Shown: positions 35,097 to 44,584, counted from the stretch's first letter. The stretch is 64,000 nucleotides of DNA from Wukongibacter sp050859025 (GCF_050859025.1 NZ_CP138200.1:2542001-2606000); one strand, 5' to 3'. Notes: generated by a model not told the origin, from the letters alone. Program-made: numbers and translations.

Positions 35097-36710
35097 GTGT
35101 TGGATATTCTATTGGTATTTCCGCCTCTTGGCAATCATGAACATGCTCATATAGGACTGCCATTACTTAAAGGATACTTGAATAAGAATGGTCACAGTTC
35201 ATGCACAATAAAGGATTACAATGTTGAGATAATGGACAAGCTCATACGTGATTTTATGTCAGGGGATACAAAGGTATTATTTAGCAAAAACAGTAAAAAT
35301 GTAAGTAAAAATTATACATTAGCACAAGAGATTTTGAGAGGGCGTAATCAGTCTGACAAACTGAAGACAAGCTGGGCTACCGACATGATTTATAGGTATA
35401 TGGCGGTCGCTGGAGAATGCATATCTACTGTCAGCTTTGACCCAGTTACCTTTAAGGATGTGGAAAAGGAGTTTAATTGCGTTGAGAAGGAGACTGGAGA
35501 TAATCCGGTATATAAATACATAAGAGAGGTAATAGTACCTGATATTCTTGCTAAAAAACCTTCTGTTATAGGATTTTCACTAATCTATGCAAGTCAGGTT
35601 TTGTATACCTTGAGCATTTGTAGGCAGGTTAGAAAAGTTGACCCAAATATAAAGATATTTTTTGGAGGGCCAATTGCCTCAATATTCTGGCGTGCATTTA
35701 TGAACAGCTTAACCTTTGCTCCCTATTTTGATGGGATTATAAGAGAACAAGGAGAGGTACCAGTATTGAGCCTATGTGATTACTGGCTAAAGAAGAAAGG
35801 GTCAATAGAGCAAGTTCCTAATCTGGTATATAGAGATGAAGAAGGTACTGTGAAAGAAAACCCTATAGGTGAAAATTGTCCTATGGATGACATTCCTATG
35901 CCAGACTTCACTGATATGCCTTTAGAACTGTACTCCTATCCTAAACTACCTTTTCAGATGACACGTGGTTGTTACTGGGGTAGATGTTCTTTTTGTGGAC
36001 ATAGGGGATGTAACAGTAAATACATGGTAGCAAATAAGAGTAAGGTAGTATCAGAGCTAAAGACCTTAATGGAAATGCATGATATAAGGATGTTCCACTT
36101 TGCTGATGATGCTATTTTACCAAAGTATTTTGTAGATGTTGCCAGGATGATTATAGATGAGAAACTAGATATAGTTTATTCCGTATTTTTAAGGACAGAA
36201 AAGGGCTTCACAAAGGAGAACTGCAAGATTCTTTTTGAAAGCGGCTTACGTTCAGTACTTTTTGGTATAGAATCTGCTAACTCACGAATACTTAAACGGA
36301 TGGAAAAGGGTATGAACGTTGAGACAATGAAAAAGGTATTGAGAAATTTTATGGAAGCAGGTATTTCAAATCATTTAAGCTGTATAATTGGGTTTCCTAC
36401 TGAGGAAAAGCATGAGGCGTATGAGACCATACAATTCCTTCTGGATAACAAAGATATATACCATAAGGCCTATTTGACACCATTCGGTCTCTTTTCTGAC
36501 ATGGTGGATCAGCCAGAAAAATTCTCTATTGAAGAAGTTGACATTTATAATCCTTTAAGGCACGATATGGAAGGTTATGTGGCTTTTGAGTATGCCTATA
36601 ATAGAAATCAAGGAATGTCGGTTGAAGAATACCTTGAAGTACTAAGGGAAGGAAGAAAACTTATAAACTCAGTTCCTCCAGGTGCAAACTATTTTAGTAA
36701 AAGTCTTTAA
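35097..36710 (+). CDS. Cobalamin-binding-type radical SAM enzyme with CX4CX2C motif
   Basis: 537 residues. The N-terminal region (LLVFPPLGNHEHAHIGLPLLKGYL) opens a B12-binding domain and FFGGPIAS follows. The cluster motif is RGCYWGRCSFCGHRG, ligands C292, C297 and C300, i.e. CX4CX2C, a spacing seen in one branch of B12 radical-SAM proteins. FGIESANSRILKRMEKG is a typical barrel strand. The GTG at 35097 is chosen, with AAGGGGG five bases upstream; the neighbouring TTGs at 35094 and 35100 are alternatives. Predicted to modify an intermediate on the ACP encoded just before it. Confidence 0.88.
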   Translation: MLDILLVFPPLGNHEHAHIGLPLLKGYLNKNGHSSCTIKDYNVEIMDKLIRDFMSGDTKVLFSKNSKNVSKNYTLAQEILRGRNQSDKLKTSWATDMIYRYMAVAGECISTVSFDPVTFKDVEKEFNCVEKETGDNPVYKYIREVIVPDILAKKPSVIGFSLIYASQVLYTLSICRQVRKVDPNIKIFFGGPIASIFWRAFMNSLTFAPYFDGIIREQGEVPVLSLCDYWLKKKGSIEQVPNLVYRDEEGTVKENPIGENCPMDDIPMPDFTDMPLELYSYPKLPFQMTRGCYWGRCSFCGHRGCNSKYMVANKSKVVSELKTLMEMHDIRMFHFADDAILPKYFVDVARMIIDEKLDIVYSVFLRTEKGFTKENCKILFESGLRSVLFGIESANSRILKRMEKGMNVETMKKVLRNFMEAGISNHLSCIIGFPTEEKHEAYETIQFLLDNKDIYHKAYLTPFGLFSDMVDQPEKFSIEEVDIYNPLRHDMEGYVAFEYAYNRNQGMSVEEYLEVLREGRKLINSVPPGANYFSKSL

Positions 36711-36722
36711 GGGGGAATGGTA

Positions 36723-38264
36723 ATGGACTGGCCTATAGAAAAGATAAGAAATTTAGTAACTAATGGTCCATTGAGCAATCGATTTTATGGGATAGTTGTT
36801 ATTGATATCGACTATATGATAAGGTTCTGTCTTAAGTTTAGTAAGGAAGAGATTGATAGAGTAGCAGAAAACTTTTTTTACTTTTTCTTAGACAAGTTTC
36901 CAAGTGATGTAAGGATATGGAAGTCAAAAGGAGATGAGTTTCTTATTTTATTTCCAGATGCAACTAAGGATTATGCACTCAAATTCACTGATAGGGTAAG
37001 AAAGTTATTTAAAAGAACTAAGTTTGCAATAGATACTAATAGTGAGTGTTCAAATATAACATTTTCCTTCAGTGCAGGGGTTGCTGCTTATCCTCAGGAT
37101 GGGAATGAAGTTGATGAAGTAATTAGAAGGGCTACTGTAGCTCTTTTTCTTGCGAAAGCCTATAGAAGAAACAGGGTATATCCTGCCCCGTACCAAAGAC
37201 TGAAAGGCGAAGACAGAGTTCTGGCTATTCCACATGGCGAAATTAGTGTACTCATGGGAAAATATGGTGAAATCGGTCATTTGGAAAGACCTATGAAATA
37301 TAGCGATGTGAAGTTTTGGGAACCCCAGGCTATAGATACCGATGAGGAAGGAAATCTATATATTGTAGATCAAAATAACCACACAGTACTTAAGTATGAC
37401 AAGAAACACATATCTAGGATAGCGGGAAATTGTTCCCATGGTTATACAGGAGACAATGGAGATGCAAAATTGGCACAGCTTAATAAGCCAACAGGATTGG
37501 CAATTTTCAAGAACAAATTATATATAACTGATACAGGAAATGATGTGGTGCGTGTTGTCGATTTAGATAGTGGAATCATAAGAACCGCAGCGGGTACAGG
37601 CGAAACTGGATACTCTGGTGATGGAGGTAAAGCAGTTTTAGCAACATTGAACAAGCCAGGTGGCGGAGCTGTTGATTTCGAAGGTAACCTATATATAAAT
37701 GATATAGCCAATAATGTAATAAGAAAAGTCGATAGACTAGGGATTATTACAACATATGCAGGTAGTGGTGAATATGGATACGAAGGAGATGGCGGCTGTG
37801 CAATAGATGCAAGCTTCGCTGAAATATATAGCATAGGTATAGACAAAAGAATATCTAATCTATATCTTGCAGATTATTTTAATCATTGTATAAGAATGAT
37901 AGATCATAAAACCGGTGGGATCAAAAGAATTGCAGGTACAGGAGAATGTGGTTATAAGGGGGATGGTGGAGATCCTCTTAAAGCCTGCCTAAATCGGCCA
38001 GTAGCAGTAAGCTCAGATATCCATGGAAACTTATTTATTGCAGAATCCGGTAATCATTGTATTCGTGTCATTTCTGCAAAAACAGGTAAGATATTCACAT
38101 TAGTAGGGGATGGCATATATGGAATAGGAGAATCAGAACAAGTTTCTCAGTTTAGATTGGCAAATCCCAATGGCTTAGCCGTAGATAAAGATTTTAATCT
38201 GTACATTCTTGATGGAGCAAATAATAGGGTGTGCATGATAGATTATAGTAGGCTAGAAGTATGA
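36723..38264 (+). CDS. Degenerate GGDEF-like domain fused to NHL beta-propeller
   Basis: 513 residues. Residues 1-150 have a nucleotide-cyclase-like fold: YGIVVIDIDYM, then WKSKGDEFLILFPDATK, where GGDEF has become KGDEF, and SFSAGVAAYPQDG. Residues of about 190-513 contain at least five NHL repeats with the teneurin-like phrase AGTGETGYSGDGG repeated. No signal peptide or membrane helix. It is unclear whether the cyclase part makes c-di-GMP; loss of the first Gly argues for a binding or scaffold role. The ATG at 36723 is preferred (GGGGG seven bases upstream); the ATG at 36717 abuts that site. NHL proteins recur at 42454 and 59167. Confidence 0.8.
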   Translation: MDWPIEKIRNLVTNGPLSNRFYGIVVIDIDYMIRFCLKFSKEEIDRVAENFFYFFLDKFPSDVRIWKSKGDEFLILFPDATKDYALKFTDRVRKLFKRTKFAIDTNSECSNITFSFSAGVAAYPQDGNEVDEVIRRATVALFLAKAYRRNRVYPAPYQRLKGEDRVLAIPHGEISVLMGKYGEIGHLERPMKYSDVKFWEPQAIDTDEEGNLYIVDQNNHTVLKYDKKHISRIAGNCSHGYTGDNGDAKLAQLNKPTGLAIFKNKLYITDTGNDVVRVVDLDSGIIRTAAGTGETGYSGDGGKAVLATLNKPGGGAVDFEGNLYINDIANNVIRKVDRLGIITTYAGSGEYGYEGDGGCAIDASFAEIYSIGIDKRISNLYLADYFNHCIRMIDHKTGGIKRIAGTGECGYKGDGGDPLKACLNRPVAVSSDIHGNLFIAESGNHCIRVISAKTGKIFTLVGDGIYGIGESEQVSQFRLANPNGLAVDKDFNLYILDGANNRVCMIDYSRLEV

Positions 38265-38420
38265 AAAAATTAAGTAAAGGGGGTGAAGTCTATGTAAAAG
38301 TCTATATATTTAATGAGCAAAAAGGTTTTACGTGCTAATCGTAACCTATATTTGCTTTTGAGAAAATATGTTATAGAGCAAATGTTTTTTCAGGTATAAG
38401 TAAACATATCAATTTTTTAT

Positions 38421-38481
38421 AACACATAGGAAATTATAAACTTCTTTAGATTATAGATAAGTATAATTTCTGTTATGTGTT
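38421..38481 (+). repeat. Type B palindrome before the third ACP gene
   Basis: AACACATAGGAAATTATA (38421-38438) pairs with TATAATTTCTGTTATGTGTT (38462-38481) with a two-base bulge. A close copy lies at 44442-44479, also before an ACP gene, and a partial copy at about 63417-63437. Confidence 0.75.
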
Positions 38482-38483
38482 TC

Positions 38484-38523
38484 AAAAAAGTCTACCTTGG
38501 AGAATTTTATCAAAGACTTTTTT
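38484..38523 (+). terminator. Terminator or attenuator hairpin before the ACP gene
   Basis: AAAAAAGTCT (38484-38493) pairs perfectly with AGACTTTTTT (38514-38523), the second arm doubling as the T-run. A diverged version (AAAGTCAACTTTGAGAATC...AAAAGACC) occurs at 44588-44625, before the ACP gene at 44665, so the two ACP leaders share ancestry. Confidence 0.55.
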
Positions 38524-38546
38524 AATATTATTGGGAGGGTATTATT

Positions 38547-38798
38547 ATGAACAATAATTACGATATTGAAGAAAAAATTAAAAAAATCGTATCATCTCGC
38601 TTAAAGAATAAGGAAAAGATTGAGAGTCTTGACTATGACACTCAGTTATTGTCACTAGGTATTGACTCTATTCTTGCACTATCTATACTTGTGGAGATTG
38701 AGGATGAATTCCATGTAGAAATAAACGACGAGGATCTTAATATGGATAGAATTAAAAATATTAGCAACTTTGCTGATCTTGTTAGATCATATAAATAA
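38547..38798 (+). CDS. Acyl carrier protein
   Basis: 83 residues. Ser41 in LGIDSILALS is the phosphopantetheine site, and VEIEDEFHVEINDEDL is the expected acidic helix. GGGAGG precedes the ATG. The 282-base gap upstream contains the type B palindrome and a terminator-like hairpin but no gene. It opens the cassette SDR - thiolase - HemN-like - NHL - BtrH-like, which looks like a carrier-bound beta-oxidation-type or chain-extension module. Confidence 0.9.
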   Translation: MNNNYDIEEKIKKIVSSRLKNKEKIESLDYDTQLLSLGIDSILALSILVEIEDEFHVEINDEDLNMDRIKNISNFADLVRSYK

Positions 38799-38835
38799 TG
38801 AGACTAATAAAAAATACATATCCATGAGGTGTGAA

Positions 38836-39741
38836 ATGAACAAAATTCGTTTTGAAAACAGGGTAGCTGTTATAACAGGTGCAGCGCAAGGTCTTGGAAG
38901 GGAGTATGCTAGACTTCTTGCAGCTCGCGGGGCTGTAGTAATAGTTAATGATATTGCAATAGATAAGGATGGAAAACCTCTAGCTGTTGAACTGGTTAAT
39001 GAAATCATTCAAAGTGGGGGCAAAGCAATGGCCAATACAGATAATATTGCATGTAAAGAGGGCATTGATAGTCTGATAAAAGCGGTAGAAGATTCTTGTG
39101 GAAGAGTGGATATTTTTATTCATAATGCAGGAATAATTAGAGATAAGCCGTTTTTAGATATTGAGGATAGCGACTGGTACGATGTAATGAGTGTACACCT
39201 TAATGGAGCTTATCATCTGTCAAAGAAAATTATTCCACTGATGCAGAAAAATGATTATGGACGTATTGTTATGATTACCTCTTCTATAGGAATGTATGGG
39301 TTAGGTAACCATGTTGGATATGCAGCAGCAAAAATGGGAGTTTATGGACTGGTACAAGCATTAAAGTTTGAACTGGAAGGTACAGGAATAAAATGTAACC
39401 TTGTTTCGCCCTTAGCAGCCACTGGACAAACTTCCTATGCTCTTCATGTGGGACTCCATAAACAGCTTGATGCCGAGTTAGTGGCTCCTATGGCAGTCTA
39501 CCTATGTTCAGAGGAGTGTAATAGCAATGGGAGAACCTTTGTTGCAGGAGGAGGATATTTCTCGTCAGTAGGGATTTTTGAAGGTGAGGGCGTTTTTATC
39601 TCTAGGAAGAATCTAAGTATCGAAGCAGTTTCTAATAAAATCAACGAGATATCAGACTTATCGAAAAGTATGCATATTTCTTCTACAGGTCAGTCAGGAA
39701 AGAAAATTTTTAGAAAAATCTTTAGAGGTAAAAGAAATTAA
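38836..39741 (+). CDS. Short-chain dehydrogenase (3-hydroxyacyl dehydrogenase type)
   Basis: 301 residues. NAD(P)-binding motif GAAQGLG near the N-terminus, HNAG, the catalytic Ser in MITSSIG and YAAAK. The stretch VIVNDIAIDKDGKPLAVELVNEI resembles the dehydrogenase part of multifunctional enzyme type 2 (3R-hydroxyacyl-CoA dehydrogenases). Likely interconverts 3-oxo and 3-hydroxy acyl groups on CoA or the ACP encoded upstream. The ATG at 38836 follows GAGGTG; earlier in-frame codons lie inside the ACP gene. A type A element starts right after the stop. Confidence 0.88.
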   Translation: MNKIRFENRVAVITGAAQGLGREYARLLAARGAVVIVNDIAIDKDGKPLAVELVNEIIQSGGKAMANTDNIACKEGIDSLIKAVEDSCGRVDIFIHNAGIIRDKPFLDIEDSDWYDVMSVHLNGAYHLSKKIIPLMQKNDYGRIVMITSSIGMYGLGNHVGYAAAKMGVYGLVQALKFELEGTGIKCNLVSPLAATGQTSYALHVGLHKQLDAELVAPMAVYLCSEECNSNGRTFVAGGGYFSSVGIFEGEGVFISRKNLSIEAVSNKINEISDLSKSMHISSTGQSGKKIFRKIFRGKRN

Positions 39742-39742
39742 A

Positions 39743-39844
39743 TATAGAAATCGCAATAAATACTTTGCATTTTGATTCCTTGAAAAGCTTTGAAACGCTG
39801 GATATTCAATAAATCAAAATGTAGATTTATAAGTGCGTTCTATA
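39743..39844 (+). repeat. 102-bp palindromic element, type A (inverted orientation)
   Basis: Bounded by TATAGAA and TTCTATA, starting two bases after the SDR stop codon. About the same length as the copy at 9116 and aligned to it throughout, with loop core GCTTTGAAACGCTGG. It separates the SDR and thiolase genes. Confidence 0.8.
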
Positions 39845-39882
39845 AGTTTGAAAGTTTAATCATAAAAAGGATGTATTTGTGT

Positions 39883-41067
39883 ATGTTTAAAAAACGTAGA
39901 TTAAATAGAGTATTCATTGTTTCTGCGTGCCGCACACCTATAGGGAAAACGGCAGGTAGCTTAAGCAATATAAGTGATGTGAAGTTAATGGCACTCACAT
40001 TGAGTGAGGCTATAAAAAGATTGGATGGTAAAAATCATCGATATGATGGAGTATATATTGGAAGCTGTTTTCCTCATGAAAATTACAATTTGGCTAGAAA
40101 ATCACTCCTTGAAGCGGGTATGCCAGTTTTGGTACCAGGAGCAACTTTAAATCGTACATGTTGTTCTTCTATGGAGGCATTAATTCAAGGTGCTAGACAG
40201 ATTATGACAGGGGATGGCGAGGTTGTTATAGTGGGAGGAGTTGAGAATATGAGCAGGTCCCCCCATGTAATGAAAAATGCAATAAGAAACCTGCGAACTC
40301 GTACATCGGTCGGATTGCCAGCTTTCAACGAAATTGGAGACAATTTAATGGATGAAGTGGGTTTGTGTGCAGAGATATCGGCAAGGGAAAACAATATAAG
40401 CAGGAAAAGTCAGGATGAAGCGGCCTTTCAAAGTTATCAAAATGCAATGAGAGCTAAAAGAAAGGGGTATTTTGATAATGAAATATTTCCTGTCAAATTA
40501 GATTCTACATCACCTAATATTTTATTGGATCACGATGAGAATATTCCTGATGATATTACCATGGATATGTTAAGTAATGAAGAACCAATTTTTATTAGAG
40601 ACGGGACTATAACAAAGCTTAATGCAACCTCAATAAATGACGGAGCTTCAGCGATGATTCTCATGTCCGAAAAAATGGTTGATGAGCTGGGATTGAATCC
40701 ATTAGTTGAGTACTTGGATTCTGAAACGGTAGGAGTACATTATAAAGACTTTTCTAAGGCGCCAGCTTATGCAATTGATAGACTTCTAAGTAAAAATAAC
40801 CTTTCGATTGATGATATTGATTTATTTGAATGTAACGAGGCCTACGCAGCACAATTTTTGCTTTGTAGAGAAATGATTGGATGGAATGAAAACAAGGTAA
40901 ATGTCAACGGAGGAAGTATAGCCCTCGGACATCCTTTAGGATGCACAGGTTTAAGAATATGTACTACTTTAATATATTCAATGTTACGATTGAATGCAAA
41001 TCTGGGTCTGGCATCTATGTGTGCCGGAGGAGGAATGGGGCAAAGTTTACTTTTCCGTAACATATGA
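39883..41067 (+). CDS. Thiolase (acetyl-CoA acetyltransferase family)
   Basis: 394 residues, the usual thiolase length. The N-terminus VFIVSACRTPIGK is diagnostic. Catalytic Cys93 is in NRTCCSSMEA, the His in GGSIALGHPLGCTG and the second Cys in CAGGGMGQS, so it should be active. The reading frame is open upstream to 39790, but that part is the repeat element; the ATG at 39883 gives the normal N-terminus, with TTG 39877 or ATG 39871 as alternatives after AAAAAGG. It either condenses or cleaves 3-oxoacyl chains; with the SDR it would add or remove two-carbon units. Confidence 0.92.
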   Translation: MFKKRRLNRVFIVSACRTPIGKTAGSLSNISDVKLMALTLSEAIKRLDGKNHRYDGVYIGSCFPHENYNLARKSLLEAGMPVLVPGATLNRTCCSSMEALIQGARQIMTGDGEVVIVGGVENMSRSPHVMKNAIRNLRTRTSVGLPAFNEIGDNLMDEVGLCAEISARENNISRKSQDEAAFQSYQNAMRAKRKGYFDNEIFPVKLDSTSPNILLDHDENIPDDITMDMLSNEEPIFIRDGTITKLNATSINDGASAMILMSEKMVDELGLNPLVEYLDSETVGVHYKDFSKAPAYAIDRLLSKNNLSIDDIDLFECNEAYAAQFLLCREMIGWNENKVNVNGGSIALGHPLGCTGLRICTTLIYSMLRLNANLGLASMCAGGGMGQSLLFRNI

Positions 41068-41082
41068 AAGCGAGGGTAATGT

Positions 41083-42429
41083 ATGATTGAGAGAAAATAC
41101 AAGGTTGCTATTTTAAACTACCCTTTGATGAATCCAAATAGGAAAATTGGAAACATAAAGGAGTACTTCGGACTTAATCAGATGACCACTTCCTCTAAGG
41201 CCGTTCCGTTGTATATCCATGTACCTTTTTGTGATAAAATATGCAAGTTTTGTATATATAGCCGTCAGTTTTTAGGAGACAATAATGATTTACTTAAACG
41301 CTATGTTGATAGTGTAAAAAGAGAAATTAAAATATTAGGTGAAACAGACTATGTAAAATCCATGAACATAGGAGCAATATTTTTTGGTGGAGGAACTCCA
41401 ACCTGTCTATCTTCAGAGCAATTAGAAGAAATCATTAATGTGTGTAGAGATTATCTTCCTTTGAGTTCTAATGTAGAGATCACGGTGGAATGTGACGTAA
41501 AAAATACCGGAATGGAAAAAGTGCATAAAATGCGAGAGCTAGGGGTTAGCAGGATAAGTACAGGTGCTCAGACACTGAACGAGTATTACAGAAAACTGTT
41601 AGGTTTGAATTCTTCTACGGAGCAGGTAATAGAATGGATAGAAATGGTGAACAAATACAACTTCAATGTAGTTTCTATTGACCTGATGTATGGACTACCT
41701 GGGCAAAGTATCTCAGAATGGATTGACGACATAAAGATGGCATGTACTCTTCCTATCGATCATTTTTCTATATATGAACTTTGCGTATTAACAGGTTCAA
41801 AGCTCTATAAAGAGTACTGCAACAATATAAAGGTTTCATTTCCAGAGCAGGAACATCTTTTTAACATGTATATAGAGACGGATGAGATTCTGAAGAAAAA
41901 AGGATATATTCACCATATTATTCCAGAATATAATCTTCCAGACAAACAGTCGAGTTTCTGGGAACTTACTTATGATGGTTACGGAGATAATCTTTCTGTA
42001 GGTGCTTCAAGCTATGGTTTTATAAATGGTGTAAACTATCAAAATGTTTCTAATATCAATCAGTATATTAGAATGCTGGAGGAAGGAAATTTACCCGTGC
42101 AGATGGCTAGTGCAATAGCAACATTTTCACAAATGATGGAGAGAACAATTGTATTGGCACTTAGGAGAAAGTTCATCGAAAAAGAGATATTTTTTAGTGA
42201 GTATGGCAGGCGGATCGAGGACGAGTTTGGAGCTGTTTTGAAGGAGTTGAAAGATACAGAAATGATAATAGAAGATGTAGATAAATTTGTGTTGACAAAG
42301 AAAGGTGAGTACTTACAAGGGGATGTGAGTGCTATGTTTATGAAGTCTACCTTTAAAAACGTATCACCTTTTAGAAAGCAGCTTTCTATAGGACAGCATA
42401 TTGTTCCAGAAGCTCTTCAATTTTCATAA
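41083..42429 (+). CDS. HemN-like radical SAM enzyme
   Basis: 448 residues of the coproporphyrinogen III oxidase (HemN/HemW)-like family: VPFCDKICKFC with C50, C54 and C57, then FFGGGTPTCLS, ITVECDV, ISTGAQTLN and LMYGLPGQS. A C-terminal winged-helix-like region is present. Relatives in secondary metabolism are class C radical-SAM methylases and cyclopropanases. Heme synthesis is unlikely because no other heme gene is near. CGAGGG precedes the ATG; 15 bases separate it from the thiolase gene. Confidence 0.88.
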   Translation: MIERKYKVAILNYPLMNPNRKIGNIKEYFGLNQMTTSSKAVPLYIHVPFCDKICKFCIYSRQFLGDNNDLLKRYVDSVKREIKILGETDYVKSMNIGAIFFGGGTPTCLSSEQLEEIINVCRDYLPLSSNVEITVECDVKNTGMEKVHKMRELGVSRISTGAQTLNEYYRKLLGLNSSTEQVIEWIEMVNKYNFNVVSIDLMYGLPGQSISEWIDDIKMACTLPIDHFSIYELCVLTGSKLYKEYCNNIKVSFPEQEHLFNMYIETDEILKKKGYIHHIIPEYNLPDKQSSFWELTYDGYGDNLSVGASSYGFINGVNYQNVSNINQYIRMLEEGNLPVQMASAIATFSQMMERTIVLALRRKFIEKEIFFSEYGRRIEDEFGAVLKELKDTEMIIEDVDKFVLTKKGEYLQGDVSAMFMKSTFKNVSPFRKQLSIGQHIVPEALQFS

Positions 42430-42453
42430 AATAGCAACTAAAGGGGGATTAAA

Positions 42454-43446
42454 ATGACGGAATGGGGAATAGAAAAGGTCTATAATTTCCGTTGGAAAAC
42501 ACCTTGGAAGGATGGATATGCGCATTTCGGTTTTCATGGTAGGGATGGTCGTCAATATATTATTAATACAGAGTTTAATTGGGTAGGGTGTATAGGAGAA
42601 AATGACGTTCTAGAATGGTCAGCGGGGCCAGAGCCTGTGACAGGCAGCAAGTTACATATTACATTAGATATTAATGTACCTAATGCTGGGTGTGTTGCAG
42701 AGGATGGATCAGTACTTATAGCTAGTGAGGCTAATAATATAGTATTCAAAATCGAGCCAGATAAAGGTATAGGTCATGAATTTATTGATGCTGGAAAAAT
42801 GGGAATGAAATATATTGGAAGCTGTGAGTATGATTTAGACGGGAACATATGGATAATTGAGCTGACAGGATGCAGGGTATGGAAACTAGATTCTGAAGGA
42901 AATAGTATATTTACATTAGGAACAGGATCAAAGGGATTTCAAAGGGGAACAGTATCCTTTGAAGAAGCAGAATTTAGCTTAATGTCCTGTTTGAAGTGTG
43001 GACCAGACGGAAATTTGTATGTAATGGATAGTGGAAATTTCGCAGTTCGAATGCTGAATCCCTATGAACGCACTGTTACTACAATTGTTGGAACTGGAGA
43101 GCCAGGGTATTCAGGGGATGGGGACGATGCTTCTCTTGCTACCCTTGGCAAGGGTGATTATATAATTAGTTTTTATGAAGGACCATGGTACTTGTCCGTT
43201 GATGATGAATGTAATATTTATATTGCTGATACTGGAAATAATGTTCTACGTAAAGTAGATAGAAAAACAAACATTATTACAACAATTGCTGGTAAGCATA
43301 AGGTAGATAGGACAAAACGCATAGGGCCTGACGAAAAGGATCTACTCCAAATTAACCTTCCTTATCTTGTAAGCGTGGAGTACTTCCAAGGAAGGCTTTT
43401 TATTGCTGATTGGAGAGGAGACCTTGTCATAATGAATAAGGTTTAA
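42454..43446 (+). CDS. NHL-repeat beta-propeller protein
   Basis: 330 residues with several NHL-type blades (GNLYVMDSGNFAVRMLNP; VGTGEPGYSGDGDDAS; CNIYIADTGNNVLRKVDR). No signal peptide, so it should be cytoplasmic. Propellers of this type bind proteins or small molecules, and some are lyases; nothing catalytic is recognisable. It lies two bases before the BtrH-like gene, suggesting a shared complex. AAAGGGGG precedes the ATG. Confidence 0.82.
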   Translation: MTEWGIEKVYNFRWKTPWKDGYAHFGFHGRDGRQYIINTEFNWVGCIGENDVLEWSAGPEPVTGSKLHITLDINVPNAGCVAEDGSVLIASEANNIVFKIEPDKGIGHEFIDAGKMGMKYIGSCEYDLDGNIWIIELTGCRVWKLDSEGNSIFTLGTGSKGFQRGTVSFEEAEFSLMSCLKCGPDGNLYVMDSGNFAVRMLNPYERTVTTIVGTGEPGYSGDGDDASLATLGKGDYIISFYEGPWYLSVDDECNIYIADTGNNVLRKVDRKTNIITTIAGKHKVDRTKRIGPDEKDLLQINLPYLVSVEYFQGRLFIADWRGDLVIMNKV

Positions 43447-43448
43447 AT

Positions 43449-44447
43449 GTGAAAGAAGTGATCAGAGATATGCTGAATATTAAACCGCTGCATGGAGATT
43501 TTAGGAGCTGTGTAGAAGATGTTATAGTTTCAGTAGCATCATGGTGGGAGAGAAATCATGAGCTTATGTATGCTGAAGCATGGAATTTTCAGTATACACC
43601 TTGGGATCCTGTTTTGCCAAATACAATTGGAAAAAGACTTAGTGAGGGTGAAGATAAAACATGGTCATATCTTGCAAGATTCCATGGGATATTTTTGAAA
43701 TATCAGAAGAACTTACATTCTCCTTCTGAGGCACTTAAGTTAATTGAGAATGAACTAGAAAAGGGTCATCCAGTAATGGTCTATGTTAATGATTTTTGGT
43801 GTCCTTGGCGTAAATTTTATCAAATAGAACACCAGATTCAGCCTTGTTTAGTAGTAGGGATTAATGTGTCGAATTCTCAATTGATATGTATTGACCCATA
43901 TTCCACATCGGAGTTTAAAGTTTTTCCTATAGATAAATTTATGAATGCCTATAAGAACTGTGTAACCTTTACAAAGGGTCAGTACACTGATGTAGATGAA
44001 AGGGTAGAAGATATTATTAGACTATCAGCAGAAAAATTACTTGAATGTAAGGAACATGGAAATAGATTTGATAATATGAGAATTTTTGCGTTCGATATAG
44101 AACACACTTTAGATATGAACATGGAGATGCAGGGAAGTACATTTTCAGCTCCTAGATATCAATTGTTAAATACCCTTAAATACTTGGCACGAAGACGTAG
44201 ACAATATTCGTTATTTATTGGATATATGTCCAAAAGATATGGATGGAATATTTCTAATTATTGCAATGAAATGGATCTTGCATCACAGAAATGGAATATC
44301 ATTACTAATCTTTTTTTAAAGATGCATTATATGCAGGAGTGGTATATAAGCAGAAAGAACATCGCAAATAAAATAAGAGAAGCAGCTGACTTTGAAGAGC
44401 GGATTGCAAATAGCCTATTGAATTCTTTGGATTCTTATAATACATAG
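43449..44447 (+). CDS. BtrH-like protein lacking the catalytic His
   Basis: 332 residues related to the BtrH-like genes at 23265 and in the NRPS tail. Cys21 (FRSCVED) aligns with the nucleophile, and GHPVMVYVNDFW and LICIDPYS match conserved core strands. At the position of the catalytic His (six residues before the core Gly) it has Gln131, so normal acyl transfer is doubtful unless His128 substitutes. The GTG at 43449 is used; the ATG at 43470 is an alternative. The TAG stop falls inside the type B palindrome that follows. Confidence 0.7.
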   Translation: MKEVIRDMLNIKPLHGDFRSCVEDVIVSVASWWERNHELMYAEAWNFQYTPWDPVLPNTIGKRLSEGEDKTWSYLARFHGIFLKYQKNLHSPSEALKLIENELEKGHPVMVYVNDFWCPWRKFYQIEHQIQPCLVVGINVSNSQLICIDPYSTSEFKVFPIDKFMNAYKNCVTFTKGQYTDVDERVEDIIRLSAEKLLECKEHGNRFDNMRIFAFDIEHTLDMNMEMQGSTFSAPRYQLLNTLKYLARRRRQYSLFIGYMSKRYGWNISNYCNEMDLASQKWNIITNLFLKMHYMQEWYISRKNIANKIREAADFEERIANSLLNSLDSYNT

Positions 44448-44479
44448 GAAATTATGGACAAATATAATTTCCGTTATGT
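44442..44479 (+). repeat. Type B palindrome overlapping a stop codon
   Basis: ACATAGGAAATTAT pairs with ATAATTTCCGTTATGT with a two-base bulge. The TAG stop of the BtrH-like gene is inside the left arm. It resembles the copy at 38421. Confidence 0.75.
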
Positions 44480-44480
44480 G

Positions 44481-44584
44481 TATAGAGTTTATATAGCAGA
44501 ACTTAATTTATACATATCAAAATACTCGATGTTTCTAGGAGTTTTTGATATGTGTAAATTATTAGTTCTACTTGAATCTCTATA
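44481..44584 (+). repeat. 104-bp palindromic element, type E, copy 1
   Basis: Bounded by TATAGAG and CTCTATA, with arms ATACATATCAAAA and TTTTTGATATGTGTA and the loop CTCGATGTTTCTAGGAG. Its reverse complement matches 63434-63537, and its loop matches the type A loop. No gene lies in the 217-base gap. Confidence 0.78.

Noticed and set aside
39790..39882. Extended N-terminus of the thiolase
   Set aside because: This open stretch starts inside the type A repeat. The thiolase family start matches the downstream codons.
41083..42429. Heme biosynthesis coproporphyrinogen oxidase
   Set aside because: HemN-like proteins have many other roles, and no heme genes are nearby; the setting is biosynthetic.
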